This document shows positions 43,931 to 52,245 of a DNA stretch of 52,245 nucleotides, one piece after another. Source of the stretch: Bacteroidales bacterium (GTDB lineage: Bacteria > Bacteroidota > Bacteroidia > Bacteroidales > UBA6680); NCBI GenBank assembly GCA_025210735.1, contig JAOARD010000016.1, forward strand, positions 1 through 52,245. The letters run 5' to 3'. The notes under the pieces were generated by a model. It was not told where the DNA came from and ran no database searches. It saw only the letters and a list, made by a program, of their open reading frames with translations. Numbering within the stretch: the first letter of the stretch is position 1; every line of letters begins with the position of its first letter. A program made the translations under genes and the position numbers.

Positions 43931-44822
43931 AACAAACTTCTGTTCCTTTATCAGATACTGACAATTTAACTTTCTTTCCAAAGGTAAGCGCAAGGTTCGG
44001 CTCAATATGTCCGGCATCAAAACCAAAACATACCGGAATCTTATACTTTTTTATTATATTAAATATTATCTGCTCAGCTGTCATCCCAAATGGTATTGTA
44101 TTATCGTTCATATCGTTCATTCCACCAACAACAAGTCCATTAATATCAGAAAACACACCACTATAATCTAAATTCATCATCATCCTGTCTATATGATACA
44201 AATACTCATCAAGATCTTCAATAAACAAAATCTTGTTCTTAAGATCAGGAAATGCAGGTGTTCCATTTAAAGAATATAATATAGATAGATTTCCTCCAAT
44301 CAATTCTCCACTAGCATAACCATTAATATTTAATGCTTTTCTTGGTATGTAGTAACTTATATTTTTACCAGATAAAATATTAAACAAAGAATTTAAAGTT
44401 TCAGGAAGAGCTTTTTGAAAATTCACTGGCATAGTAGCATGAAGTGTTTGAACACCTAAATTCCTATTTATAAAACAATGTAAAACAGAGATATCACTAT
44501 AACCAACTATCCATTTTGGGTTTTTAATGAATTTATTCCAATTAAGATCTTGCAAAAGCTGTATTGTACCATATCCCCCTCTTGCACAAAATATAGCCGA
44601 AACATCTTTATTATCCAACATTATCTGCATATCATGAACTCTCTCCTCTATTGTTCCTGAATACTGATTACAGTCTCCAAATAAATTATCACCTATTATT
44701 ACATTATACCCTTCCGCTTCAATAAGCTCTTTTGCACTATTAATAATCTCTCTCTCTATTTTTCTTGCAGGAGCTACTATTGCAATAGAATCTCCTTTTT
44801 TTAGATATGCTGGTGTATTCAT
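43923..44822 (-). CDS. ldcA: LD-carboxypeptidase (S66 family)
   Basis: A 299-residue protein. The N-terminal part has GDSIAIVAPARK and CARGGYGTIQLL. The nucleophile S109 is in GYSDIS, and the Glu and His of the S66 Ser-Glu-His triad are likely those in LFIEDLDE and DAGHIEPN. LdcA removes the terminal D-Ala from murein tetrapeptides during cell-wall recycling. No signal peptide is seen, which fits a cytoplasmic recycling enzyme. It begins an operon with yraN and the YjbR-type gene and is divergent from mrp. Confidence 0.92.
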   Translation of the reverse strand: MNTPAYLKKGDSIAIVAPARKIEREIINSAKELIEAEGYNVIIGDNLFGDCNQYSGTIEERVHDMQIMLDNKDVSAIFCARGGYGTIQLLQDLNWNKFIKNPKWIVGYSDISVLHCFINRNLGVQTLHATMPVNFQKALPETLNSLFNILSGKNISYYIPRKALNINGYASGELIGGNLSILYSLNGTPAFPDLKNKILFIEDLDEYLYHIDRMMMNLDYSGVFSDINGLVVGGMNDMNDNTIPFGMTAEQIIFNIIKKYKIPVCFGFDAGHIEPNLALTFGKKVKLSVSDKGTEVCYE

Positions 44823-44870
44823 ATAATTATATAAACATTAACAAATCATCCATTTATCAAACAAAAAGCA

Positions 44871-44883
44871 AACATATGCTCAA
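44871..44883. promoter_or_regulatory. DUF134-type operator near-match upstream of mrp
   Basis: AACATATGCTCAA differs at one position from AGCATATGCTCA of DUF134 site 2. It lies about 50 nt upstream of the mrp -7 element and also between the divergent mrp and ldcA starts. Confidence 0.45.
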
Positions 44884-44933
44884 ATTGGATGTATTATTTT
44901 TATTTTGTTTTAATCTAAATAAGTTAATTTATT

Positions 44934-44941
44934 TATCTTTG
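44934..44941 (+). promoter_or_regulatory. -7 promoter element of mrp
   Basis: TATCTTTG matches TAnnTTTG, 27 nt before the ATG at 44969. TTTG at 44904-44907 is a distant possible -33 element. Confidence 0.5.
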
Positions 44942-44968
44942 TCACAATTTAATAAAAAACTATTTGCT

Positions 44969-46099
44969 ATGAGTATCAATGAAAAAGATGTTTTAGCTGT
45001 ATTAAACCAAATAAAACATCCCGAATCTGAAAACAGTATTATTGAAGACGGGATGGTAAATAATATAAAAACAGAAGGAAATAAGGTTAGTTTCATTCTA
45101 AACTTCAAACGCACAAACGATCCGTTTATTAACTCACTAAAGAATGGATGTGAACGCGCTATTGAAGCAGCAATACCAGGAGTAGATATTAAAGGTAATA
45201 TCATGGTTGTTACTAAAAAACCTGAGCCTAAAAAGCAAAAACAAGAGGAAAATACAAATCCGCTACCCAATGTAAAAAATATAATTGCTGTTGCATCAGG
45301 AAAAGGTGGAGTTGGAAAATCAACAATATCTACAAACTTAGCTATTGCTCTTGCACAAACAGGTGCTAAAGTTGGTTTAATTGATGCCGATATTTATGGC
45401 CCGTCAATGCCAAAAATGTTTGATCTAGAAGAGGCTAAACCAGCTGTTGATAAGAGAGAAGGAAAAGATTGGATTGTACCAGTAGAAAATTATGGTGTAA
45501 AAGTATTGTCTATTGGTTTCTTTGTTGCTCCTGACGATCCTTTAATTTGGAGAGGTCCAATGGCAACAAGTACCCTTAAACAATTAATCCACCAAGGAGA
45601 TTGGGGAGAATTAGATTACTTACTGATTGATCTTCCTCCAGGAACAGGAGATATTCATCTTACTATGGTTCAGGAGATTCCTGTCACAGGAGCTATTATT
45701 GTTACTACACCTCAGGCAGTTGCTTTAGCAGATGCTATTAAGGGTGTTAATATGTTTAAGGGGGAGAGCATAAATATTCCGCTACTTGGTCTTGTTGAAA
45801 ACATGGCATGGTTTACTCCGGAAGAACTACCTGACAACAAGTATTACATATTCGGAAAAGATGGAGGAAAAAATCTTGCCGATCACCTTCAGATACCTCT
45901 ATTAGGTCAGATTCCAATTGTACAAAGTATAAGAGAGGGTGGCGACAAAGGAAAACCTGCTATAACACAGAATAATACTACAAGCAATGCTTTCAAGAGT
46001 CTTGCTGCTGAAACTATAAAACAAATTGAATTAAGAAACGCAAACCTTGATGCTACTAAGAAAGTTGAAGTAGATCCTGATATAAAAGGTTGCAGCTAA
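44969..46099 (+). CDS. mrp: Mrp/NBP35 family Fe-S carrier ATPase
   Basis: A 376-residue protein starting at the ATG at 44969 (MSINEKDVLAVL), after its promoter. The frame is open for 162 nt upstream, but that part would overlap the promoter. Residues 5-80 are a MIP18/DUF59 domain. The P-loop domain has a deviant Walker A, SGKGGVGKST (110-119), and LIDADIYGPSMPKMF and LIDLPPGTGDIHLT. It is a scaffold/carrier that binds and transfers 4Fe-4S clusters. A NifU-C-type gene follows by 12 nt. A DUF134-type site upstream suggests co-regulation with the NifX-like gene. Confidence 0.94.
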   Translation: MSINEKDVLAVLNQIKHPESENSIIEDGMVNNIKTEGNKVSFILNFKRTNDPFINSLKNGCERAIEAAIPGVDIKGNIMVVTKKPEPKKQKQEENTNPLPNVKNIIAVASGKGGVGKSTISTNLAIALAQTGAKVGLIDADIYGPSMPKMFDLEEAKPAVDKREGKDWIVPVENYGVKVLSIGFFVAPDDPLIWRGPMATSTLKQLIHQGDWGELDYLLIDLPPGTGDIHLTMVQEIPVTGAIIVTTPQAVALADAIKGVNMFKGESINIPLLGLVENMAWFTPEELPDNKYYIFGKDGGKNLADHLQIPLLGQIPIVQSIREGGDKGKPAITQNNTTSNAFKSLAAETIKQIELRNANLDATKKVEVDPDIKGCS

Positions 46100-46111
46100 A
46101 AACAGACAATT

Positions 46112-46354
46112 ATGGACATGACTGATTTAACAACACGTGTGAACAAAGCCATTGATTCGGTAAGACCATATCTTCAGGCTGATGGAGGTGATATTACTCT
46201 CTTAAATATTACAGAAGATCTAATTGCAGAAGTAAGATTATTGGGTGCCTGCGGTAGTTGCCCATTCAGCATTCAGACTCTAAAAAATGGTGTTGAACAA
46301 GCAATAAAAAAAGAGGTACCAGAAATTAAAGAGGTAGTAAATGTAGCAGAGTAA
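46112..46354 (+). CDS. NifU C-terminal domain (Nfu-type) Fe-S scaffold
   Basis: An 80-residue protein consisting of the Nfu domain alone. YLQADGGDITLLNI and LLGACGSCPFSIQTLKNGVE contain the CxxC that binds a bridging 4Fe-4S cluster between two monomers. It probably passes clusters to apo-proteins. It is 12 nt downstream of mrp and ends at a strong terminator, so the two form a bicistronic Fe-S unit. Confidence 0.94.
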   Translation: MDMTDLTTRVNKAIDSVRPYLQADGGDITLLNITEDLIAEVRLLGACGSCPFSIQTLKNGVEQAIKKEVPEIKEVVNVAE

Positions 46355-46384
46355 ATTATAGAATAATTACACTATAAACGTATT

Positions 46385-46420
46385 AAAAGGGAATATCAAA
46401 AAGGTATTCCCTTTTCTTTA
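46385..46420 (+). terminator. terminator of the mrp-nfu operon
   Basis: A perfect 11-bp stem, AAAAGGGAATA/TATTCCCTTTT, with a 9-nt loop, followed by CTTTATA, 30 nt after the stop. Confidence 0.9.
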
Positions 46421-46716
46421 TATAAAAATAATCTATCCATACTACAAACGAGTAATGTTTAAATATTTCTATTGTTTAACATCTCTGTATATCAAACCTA
46501 CCACAATCATTATGTAATTCATCAAAACATGAACCTACATTGAGTTTTGATATCTACATGGTATCTACACATTATTGTTTTACATTAAAAATTCTATGGT
46601 TTTCTTAATTTTGAGATAATAATTCATATTTTTACAAGATCGTAACAGCTTGCAGGACAAAAAATATGATATCAAATATAATAAGCACAAATAAATACTA
46701 ACTAAAATAGTTCATT
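46421..46716. other. non-coding leader region of the T9SS protein gene
   Basis: About 300 AT-rich nt with no coding frame. A TAATTTTG (-7 type) lies at 46606-46613 and would give a leader of about 100 nt. A hairpin ATCAAAAC/GTTTTGAT is at 46521-46551. Confidence 0.4.
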
Positions 46717-49700
46717 ATGAAGAGAGGTTTATCCTTCATCGGTGTAATAGTTATTGCTATTTCAGCCGGTTCATTTTTTTGGTTCAATTCTGAATCAAAA
46801 GATAAAGGTACTCCTGAAATGCCAAGAGTACGTTCTGTTTTCTCTCCAAAAGCTCCAATAGAGGAGAAGAATGGTAGAGATGAATATTTTCTAAATATGT
46901 TAATGGATCCTAGTACTGGTAAAGTACCGGATAATATCAGACAAAAAGAGCTTGCTTTTGCTCGTGTTAATGATGTTAGATTTAGCGAAAGAGGAGAGTC
47001 AAGAGCTACAGCTTTTTCATGGGAAGAAGCTGGACCTATAGATGTTGGAGGTAGAACAAGAGCTATAGGAATTGACAAGAGAAACTCTAATATAATTATT
47101 GCAGGAGGTGTTTCCGGAGGTGTATGGAAATCAACTGATAAAGGAGCAAACTGGACTCTTGTAAATAACCCAGATGAGTACAATGGTATTACATCAATAG
47201 CTCAGGATACTCGTGCAGGACATGAAGATACATGGTATTATACCACAGGTGAGCACGCAGGGAACTCTGCAACTGCAAGGAGTTTTTCTTCTTCATATTC
47301 AGGTAACGGAATATATGTTAGTAACGACAATGGCTCAACCTGGAATGCTATTGAAGGAACAACAAGTGGTATGGGAGACTGGAACAGTATGTTTGACTAT
47401 GTTTCAGAAATAGAAGTAAGTCCAACTACAGGTAGCGTTATTATCGCTATTAATGGTTATGGTATTGCTAGAAAGCCTGCAGGAACAAATAAATTTACAC
47501 TTACTCTAGGTAACATAAACGGACATGCATGGTCAAATATCGAAATTGATTCAAAAGGGACAATGTATGCTGTTCTTTCTACAGTTAAAGTTGGATACGG
47601 TAGCACACAAACTAATCAGCCTGGTATATACAAATCAACTAATGATGGAGAAACATGGACCAGATTGAGTATATCAAACTCTTTGGCTTCAAAATATGAT
47701 AGAGGTATTTTAGAGATTGCACCATCAAACGAAGATATTGCATATCTATACTTAGTATATGAGAAATCTCAATCGGTAAAAACACCATATTTCTATAAAA
47801 TAAATCTTAAGGATGTATCAATTATAGACAGATCTAACAATGTAAGAGAAACATATGTTGGTGGATCAAAGTTCAACCCTGTACAGGAGAAGATTGGTAA
47901 TCAGGGAGATTATAATATGACTCTTGCAGTTCATCCAACTGATGAAAACTTTGTTGTTATTGGAAGTACTTCACTTTTCAGAAGCAAAGATGCTTATGCA
48001 ACAAAACCTGATGCTAATTATACTTGGATTGGTGGTTATGGAAATAAAGCTGTTGATGCTTTTGAGTATCCAAATCATCATCCTGATTGTCATATATCTG
48101 TTTTTGATCCAAATAATCCAAACGCAATGTGGAGTGGTCATGACGGAGGTTTAAGTTACACATCAAATATTAAAACGAACTCTACTTCTTCCTCATACCT
48201 GAAATGGGAAGATAAGAACAGAGGTTATAATATTACTCAATTCTACAATGTATCAATCGAAAAAAATGCCGATGGGAACGCTATAATGGGTGGAGCGCAG
48301 GACAACGGATCACCATTCTTCCAGTTTGATGGTACAACTGCTACAGAGTCTGCGGATCTTAGTAGTGGTGATGGTGCATACTGTGCTATTGGTGATAATT
48401 ATACATACGCTTCTTCTCAATATGGAAAGGTTATTAGACGTAATAATAGAATTCCTTCAGAATGGACAAGATGTCATCCTGCAGGAGCAACAGGTCAGTT
48501 ATTTATACATCCTTTTGTTATTGATCCTAACGATAATAATGTCATGTATTATCCTAGTGGAAATAGAGTATGGAGAAATTCCGATCTATCCAAAATATCA
48601 AATTTCAATCAATATGGAGTTAATACAAACTGGTCATCATTCTCTGTTGCAGCAGTGGGTTATACCATTACATCAATTGCCGTATCTGAAAAAGAAGCAA
48701 ATGTTCTATACGTTGGAGCTTATGACAGATATAAGTATCCAAAACTTTATAAAGTTGTAGATGCTGATAAATCTACAAGAAAGATAACTGAGATTATAAT
48801 TCCAGATATGCAAAATGGTGCATTTCCACATGACATATTTATCAATCCAAAAAACAATAATGAAGTAATATTTGTTATGTCTAACTATGGAATTAAAGGA
48901 ATATATCATACAAATGATGGAGGAACAACGCTTACATGTGTTGAAGGTAATTTATTAGGAACTAATGCAAATCCAGGACCATCAATTAGAGCTGCTGCAA
49001 TTATTGATGGTGACTCAAAAGTATATCTTATAGGTACTAGTACAGGACTATATTCAACAGAAGTACTTAATGGAAACAGTACAGTATGGACAAAAGTTGC
49101 ACCTTCACTAATTGGTAGTGTAATTGTAAATGACATTGACGTAAGTGTTGAGTCTGGAAAGATAATAGCTGGTACGCATGGTAGAGGTATCTTTGTTGGT
49201 AAATTAAACTCTTATATATGGGAGAATAACAAAATTACTGACATCTCATTAAACGTAAATGAGGCTACAACAAAAAATATTGACATTTCAAATCTATTTA
49301 AGAGTAAAGGTACAAAACCTACTGTAACAATAAAAAGTAACAGTAATGAAACTCTAATCAAAACTAATATAACAGGTGATAATCTTAAGATAGATATCAA
49401 ACCTGATTTAACAGGTGAGGCAATTATTGTTTTTGAAGGTGTTTCTGACGGAAACAAAGCAACTTCTGAATTGAAAGTTACTATTGATTATGACTTAAAA
49501 CTTAATAAACAAATAAGTGATTTTAATCTTAATCCAAAATCAGATAAAGTTATTAACCTTAATCTGAAAGATATATTTAGCTATACAGATAAACCAGATT
49601 TTACTATAAATAGTAGTAAATCTGATTTTGTTACAGCTGTTATCAATGATCCAAATGTTGTTCTTACAATTAAGGATAATACTCTTGATGAATCAACAAT

Positions 49701-50292
49701 AATTATAACTGCTTCAAAATATGGCAAAACTGTTAAATCAGAGTTCAAGGTAATTGTTGACTATAATCTTAAATTACTAAAAACAATATCTGATTATAAT
49801 ATTCTTCTTAACTCTAAAGAGAATATAGATTTAGATCTAACTACAATATTCTCATATGATGAAAAACCAGATTTTACAGTTACGAGTAATAATGAAAGTC
49901 TTGTTACAGCAAATCTTATTGATACAGATTTAACTCTTACAATTAAGAAAGATATTGAAGGTGAGTCTACAATAACTGTTACTGCTTCAAAATATGGCAA
50001 AACAGTTAAATCAGTATTTAAGATTAAAGTATCTAAGGTTCTTGGTATTAATAATGAACTTTCAACAAAAGTTAAAATCTATCCAAACCCTACAACAGGT
50101 GGGTGTAATATAAATCTTCCTGATGGAAACTTCAAGTTACGTGTATTTAACATGTCAGGAAAGCTTGTTATGGTAAAGAATAATATTACCAATAATACAG
50201 CTGTAAATATTACTGATAAAGCAAACGGAACTTATCTGTTTGAAATTAGTAAAGACAATGTAAAAACAATTAAAAAGGTTATTAAACGATAA
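46717..50292 (+). CDS. large secreted beta-propeller protein with T9SS sorting domain
   Basis: A 1191-residue protein. The N terminus (MKRGLSFIGVIVIAISAG) is a signal or anchor helix. Residues about 95-830 contain sortilin/BNR-type propeller motifs (GGVWKSTDKGANWTLV, GIYVSNDNGSTWNAI, GIYKSTNDGETWTRL, GIYHTNDGGTTLTCV). Three Ig-like repeats of about 85-90 residues follow at roughly 837-925, 929-1013 and 1018-1104; the last two share DKPDFT/EKPDFT and TASKYGKTVKS. The end (about 1115-1191, KIYPNPTTGGCNINLP, FNMSGKLV, GTYLFEI) is a T9SS type A sorting domain. It is therefore exported across the outer membrane and anchored or released. Its ligand or substrate is unknown, and no clear catalytic residues are seen. 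Confidence 0.88.
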   Translation: MKRGLSFIGVIVIAISAGSFFWFNSESKDKGTPEMPRVRSVFSPKAPIEEKNGRDEYFLNMLMDPSTGKVPDNIRQKELAFARVNDVRFSERGESRATAFSWEEAGPIDVGGRTRAIGIDKRNSNIIIAGGVSGGVWKSTDKGANWTLVNNPDEYNGITSIAQDTRAGHEDTWYYTTGEHAGNSATARSFSSSYSGNGIYVSNDNGSTWNAIEGTTSGMGDWNSMFDYVSEIEVSPTTGSVIIAINGYGIARKPAGTNKFTLTLGNINGHAWSNIEIDSKGTMYAVLSTVKVGYGSTQTNQPGIYKSTNDGETWTRLSISNSLASKYDRGILEIAPSNEDIAYLYLVYEKSQSVKTPYFYKINLKDVSIIDRSNNVRETYVGGSKFNPVQEKIGNQGDYNMTLAVHPTDENFVVIGSTSLFRSKDAYATKPDANYTWIGGYGNKAVDAFEYPNHHPDCHISVFDPNNPNAMWSGHDGGLSYTSNIKTNSTSSSYLKWEDKNRGYNITQFYNVSIEKNADGNAIMGGAQDNGSPFFQFDGTTATESADLSSGDGAYCAIGDNYTYASSQYGKVIRRNNRIPSEWTRCHPAGATGQLFIHPFVIDPNDNNVMYYPSGNRVWRNSDLSKISNFNQYGVNTNWSSFSVAAVGYTITSIAVSEKEANVLYVGAYDRYKYPKLYKVVDADKSTRKITEIIIPDMQNGAFPHDIFINPKNNNEVIFVMSNYGIKGIYHTNDGGTTLTCVEGNLLGTNANPGPSIRAAAIIDGDSKVYLIGTSTGLYSTEVLNGNSTVWTKVAPSLIGSVIVNDIDVSVESGKIIAGTHGRGIFVGKLNSYIWENNKITDISLNVNEATTKNIDISNLFKSKGTKPTVTIKSNSNETLIKTNITGDNLKIDIKPDLTGEAIIVFEGVSDGNKATSELKVTIDYDLKLNKQISDFNLNPKSDKVINLNLKDIFSYTDKPDFTINSSKSDFVTAVINDPNVVLTIKDNTLDESTIIITASKYGKTVKSEFKVIVDYNLKLLKTISDYNILLNSKENIDLDLTTIFSYDEKPDFTVTSNNESLVTANLIDTDLTLTIKKDIEGESTITVTASKYGKTVKSVFKIKVSKVLGINNELSTKVKIYPNPTTGGCNINLPDGNFKLRVFNMSGKLVMVKNNITNNTAVNITDKANGTYLFEISKDNVKTIKKVIKR

Positions 50293-50310
50293 CCATTAAT
50301 CAACTATAAT

Positions 50311-50345
50311 AAAAGGGTCGTTTCTGTTTGAAGCGACCCTTTTTC
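50311..50345. terminator. shared terminator between convergent genes
   Basis: AAAAGGGTCG/CGACCCTTTT (10 bp) with a 13-nt loop. A T-run follows on the plus strand and lies at the end of the patatin gene on the minus strand. Confidence 0.8.
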
Positions 50346-50347
50346 AT

Positions 50348-51265
50348 CTATTGCCATTTTGATTTTTCAGCCGTAATACGACCCAATTCAATCATATTCT
50401 CAATATCCTTTTTATCAAACTTATCAATCTTAAGTGTAAGTTCACTATCAGGTCTAATCAATCTTATATTAATCTTCTTCTTATCTTTAAATACACCATT
50501 TTTTGTAAGTTCAATGTTCTCTCTAATAATTTCATTAACCTTCAGTGTTTGACGTATATCATTATTCACAGTCTCATTTGTAACAATATCCATAACACGT
50601 GTTATCATATGTGCAATATTTCCATGATCAAAGTTCTGTGCTGAAACATCCATACTTTGACACAGAATAACAACAATATCTGTTGCGCCTTTATCTATAA
50701 CAGATTTTAAAGGAGCAACCTCTCTCAGTCCACCATCATAATAATAGGTTTTTCCTATTAAAGATGCCGGCATCATGACTGGTATTGTTGTGCTTGCAAT
50801 TACACCCTCAATCAACTCCTTATCATACTTACTAAACGATTTAAGATTTCCTGAATTAAGATCCACTGCACCAGCAGTATAATCAATATTGCTTTTGATA
50901 AAATTATCTACTTCTATTGTCTTATGAACCAAATCTTTCAATGGCTTTGTAGATAATACACTCTCAAATTTACCCCTCAAAAGTTGCCATCCTAATTTAA
51001 GTACTGAATTCTTCTTTACAAGCGATTCCGGTTTTGTAATTCCATTAAGCCAAAAATCAACCAATTCATCTCCCAAATCAGTCCATTTATAGTTATTATC
51101 ATACTTTCCTGTAAGATTAGTTAAAAATGCACCATTTAACGATCCTACAGATATCCCATGAATTATTTCAGGTTCGAAACCTTCTGATAATATTTGCTTA
51201 ACTGCTCCTGCTTGAAATGCTCCTTTTATCGATCCCCCACTAAGGACTAATGCTTGTTTACCCAT
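50348..51265 (-). CDS. patatin-like phospholipase
   Basis: A 305-residue protein with the Ser-Asp dyad of patatins. SGGSIKG (9-15) is the oxyanion loop, S39 in GISVGSLNG is the nucleophile, and D in YYYDGG is the partner. No signal peptide is seen, so it probably acts in the cytoplasm or at the inner membrane on lipids. It lies 61 nt downstream of a porin gene on the same strand. Between them lies a promoter within an inverted repeat, so it can be expressed on its own. Confidence 0.92.
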   Translation of the reverse strand: MGKQALVLSGGSIKGAFQAGAVKQILSEGFEPEIIHGISVGSLNGAFLTNLTGKYDNNYKWTDLGDELVDFWLNGITKPESLVKKNSVLKLGWQLLRGKFESVLSTKPLKDLVHKTIEVDNFIKSNIDYTAGAVDLNSGNLKSFSKYDKELIEGVIASTTIPVMMPASLIGKTYYYDGGLREVAPLKSVIDKGATDIVVILCQSMDVSAQNFDHGNIAHMITRVMDIVTNETVNNDIRQTLKVNEIIRENIELTKNGVFKDKKKINIRLIRPDSELTLKIDKFDKKDIENMIELGRITAEKSKWQ

Positions 51266-51270
51266 AAGTT

Positions 51271-51316
51271 ATAGTTTAGAATTTTAACGTTATCAAAGGT
51301 ATAAATTCTAAACTAT
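51271..51316. repeat. perfect 14-bp inverted repeat flanking the patatin promoter
   Basis: ATAGTTTAGAATTT (51271-51284) and AAATTCTAAACTAT (51303-51316) are exact inverted repeats separated by 18 nt. The spacer includes the -7 element of the patatin gene. Confidence 0.8.
51294..51301 (-). promoter_or_regulatory. -7 promoter element of the patatin gene
   Basis: On the minus strand this reads TACCTTTG, matching TAnnTTTG, 28 nt before the start codon, inside the inverted repeat. Confidence 0.5.
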
Positions 51317-51326
51317 CATCATGAGC

Positions 51327-52245
51327 TTAATTATAAAATCTCCAGATAAAACCGTATGTTAAAGCAGCCGGAGCAGCCGGATAATAGGGCGTGCGGAAGT
51401 ACTCGCCATTTGAAAAACTCTCGTTAAGATGAGTATATTTTAGATATATCACCATACGTTTTACTTTGATGTTTAAAAACGCATCAAACCACGGATAACC
51501 TCCATATTTCTTTATACGTTGTTGTACATAAACACCCATAGCAGGCTCATAAGCATCAGCATAGTACTCTGTATTATATCTTAAACTTACTCCTATCTGA
51601 TAATCTAATAGTCCGTCTGTCTTCTTAAAATAGATATCATCCTCCCAGTATAGTTTAGTCTCAGTACTTAACAGCGGAAGACTCAATGCACTCTCATCTG
51701 TACTCTGCTGAAAATCTACCAATATATCTGTTCGTAATCCTCCTAACCTAAACTGTTTCTTGGCACGTAATCCAAACACTGCAAACTGTCCGTCGTTTGT
51801 TGTTACTCCTAGAGTATCATAACTTATAAAGTTTCCTATCTGATTATAGTATCCCTCCAATGACAATCCTAAATCAGACGAACTTATCACCCCCGATAAT
51901 GATGTTTTATTCTCACGAGGAAGGGATTCATTCCATTTTATCCTGTTTGAGAAGAAACGACTCTCAAAATAACTTGCACTTGAACTACTAAATGATAAAC
52001 CTGCATTTGTATGCCATGTATAATCAAACAGCGAAAAATCAAACGTGATATCTCCTGCAAAATAGCTGTCGCCACTCTTTATCCCTCCGCTATAAATTCG
52101 TGCTATAAACGATGCATTAAATCCACGATACGGAAACTGTACATTTCCCTCTACAAATCCTCCTGCATCCTTTTTTATATCATCTCCTTTCAGATAATAG
52201 GATGGATCAAACATATAATAACGCGATGTATTAACTCCTAATACA
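51327..52245 (-). CDS. putative outer-membrane porin (Porin_10-like), C-terminal part
   Basis: The reading frame stays open to the right edge of the window, where it reads VLGVNTSRYYMFDPS. An internal ATG at 52214 is not the true start, so this is the C-terminal 305 residues of a longer protein. The sequence alternates as beta strands (for example FRLGGLRTDILVDFQQST, VIYLKYTHLNES) and ends YGFIWRFYN, like the Bacteroidota putative porin family. It would form an outer-membrane barrel of unknown specificity. No clear terminator separates it from the patatin gene. Confidence 0.8.
   Translation of the reverse strand, partial: VLGVNTSRYYMFDPSYYLKGDDIKKDAGGFVEGNVQFPYRGFNASFIARIYSGGIKSGDSYFAGDITFDFSLFDYTWHTNAGLSFSSSSASYFESRFFSNRIKWNESLPRENKTSLSGVISSSDLGLSLEGYYNQIGNFISYDTLGVTTNDGQFAVFGLRAKKQFRLGGLRTDILVDFQQSTDESALSLPLLSTETKLYWEDDIYFKKTDGLLDYQIGVSLRYNTEYYADAYEPAMGVYVQQRIKKYGGYPWFDAFLNIKVKRMVIYLKYTHLNESFSNGEYFRTPYYPAAPAALTYGFIWRFYN

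Noticed and set aside
44807..44968. Longer N terminus for Mrp (54 extra residues)
   Set aside because: This part covers the promoter and the operator-like site, and the family alignment begins at MSINEKD.
51177..51186. GGTTCGAAAC, resembling a tRNA T-arm
   Set aside because: It lies within the patatin coding sequence and has no matching acceptor, D or anticodon stems.
51271..51316. Invertible (phase-variable) promoter
   Set aside because: Bacteroides invertible promoters span about 100-200 bp between arms. An 18-nt spacer is too short for recombinase-driven inversion.

Overview
The window is chromosomal DNA from an AT-rich member of the Bacteroidota, most likely Bacteroidales. Three things support this. 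Many genes have a Bacteroidota-type -7 promoter element (TAnnTTTG) a short distance upstream. A type IX secretion (T9SS) C-terminal sorting domain is present. The gene families are typical of the group: DUF6443/Rhs proteins, a BACON domain, Tricorn-like S41 peptidases, a Porin_10-like putative porin, and an asnS-rpoN pair. No rRNA, tRNA, CRISPR array or complete insertion sequence was seen.

Region 1 (1-10.8 kb, all minus strand) is accessory. It holds a two-gene YD-repeat/Rhs locus: a SpvB/TcB-like shell protein with a BACON tail, then an Rhs protein with two lamin-tail domains and a C-terminal HELGH metallopeptidase tip. A small lipoprotein, the likely immunity factor, follows the tip. After it comes a displaced orphan Rhs tip whose core still reads in frame but is cut by a TGA, with its own lipoprotein. 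The left edge shows the end and first seven codons of an IS200-like transposase. A 12-bp sequence shared in the same codon phase marks both the orphan breakpoint and a site in the main Rhs core.

Region 2 (11-24 kb) is housekeeping and peptide catabolism: an ABC-F ATPase, a radical SAM protein, asnS-rpoN-membrane protein, then three exopeptidases (S9 DPP, M24 aminopeptidase P, C69 dipeptidase) separated by long intergenic hairpins. A sigma/anti-sigma-like pair follows.

Region 3 (25-31 kb) holds a DMSO-reductase-family operon (catalytic subunit without a Tat signal, plus a fused Fe-S/membrane-anchor subunit), an outer-membrane beta-barrel protein and a periplasmic MsrB-MsrA fusion. A non-coding stretch follows, with a structured element and a candidate small RNA that has a good promoter and terminator.

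Region 4 (31.7-42 kb, minus) has a cytosolic five-PAS hybrid kinase, two tandem Tricorn-like S41 peptidases with lysine-rich linkers, and a bacteriohemerythrin.

Region 5 (42-46.4 kb) looks like a small Fe-S/metal-cofactor regulon: a NifX-like protein, a DUF134 regulator, Mrp and a NifU-C-type scaffold. A repeated palindrome (AGCATATGCT) lies in the DUF134 promoter, and a near-match lies upstream of mrp. YjbR, YraN and LD-carboxypeptidase genes sit between them.

Region 6 (46.7-52.2 kb) has a large secreted beta-propeller T9SS protein, a patatin-like phospholipase whose promoter sits inside a perfect 14-bp inverted repeat, and a porin running off the right edge.
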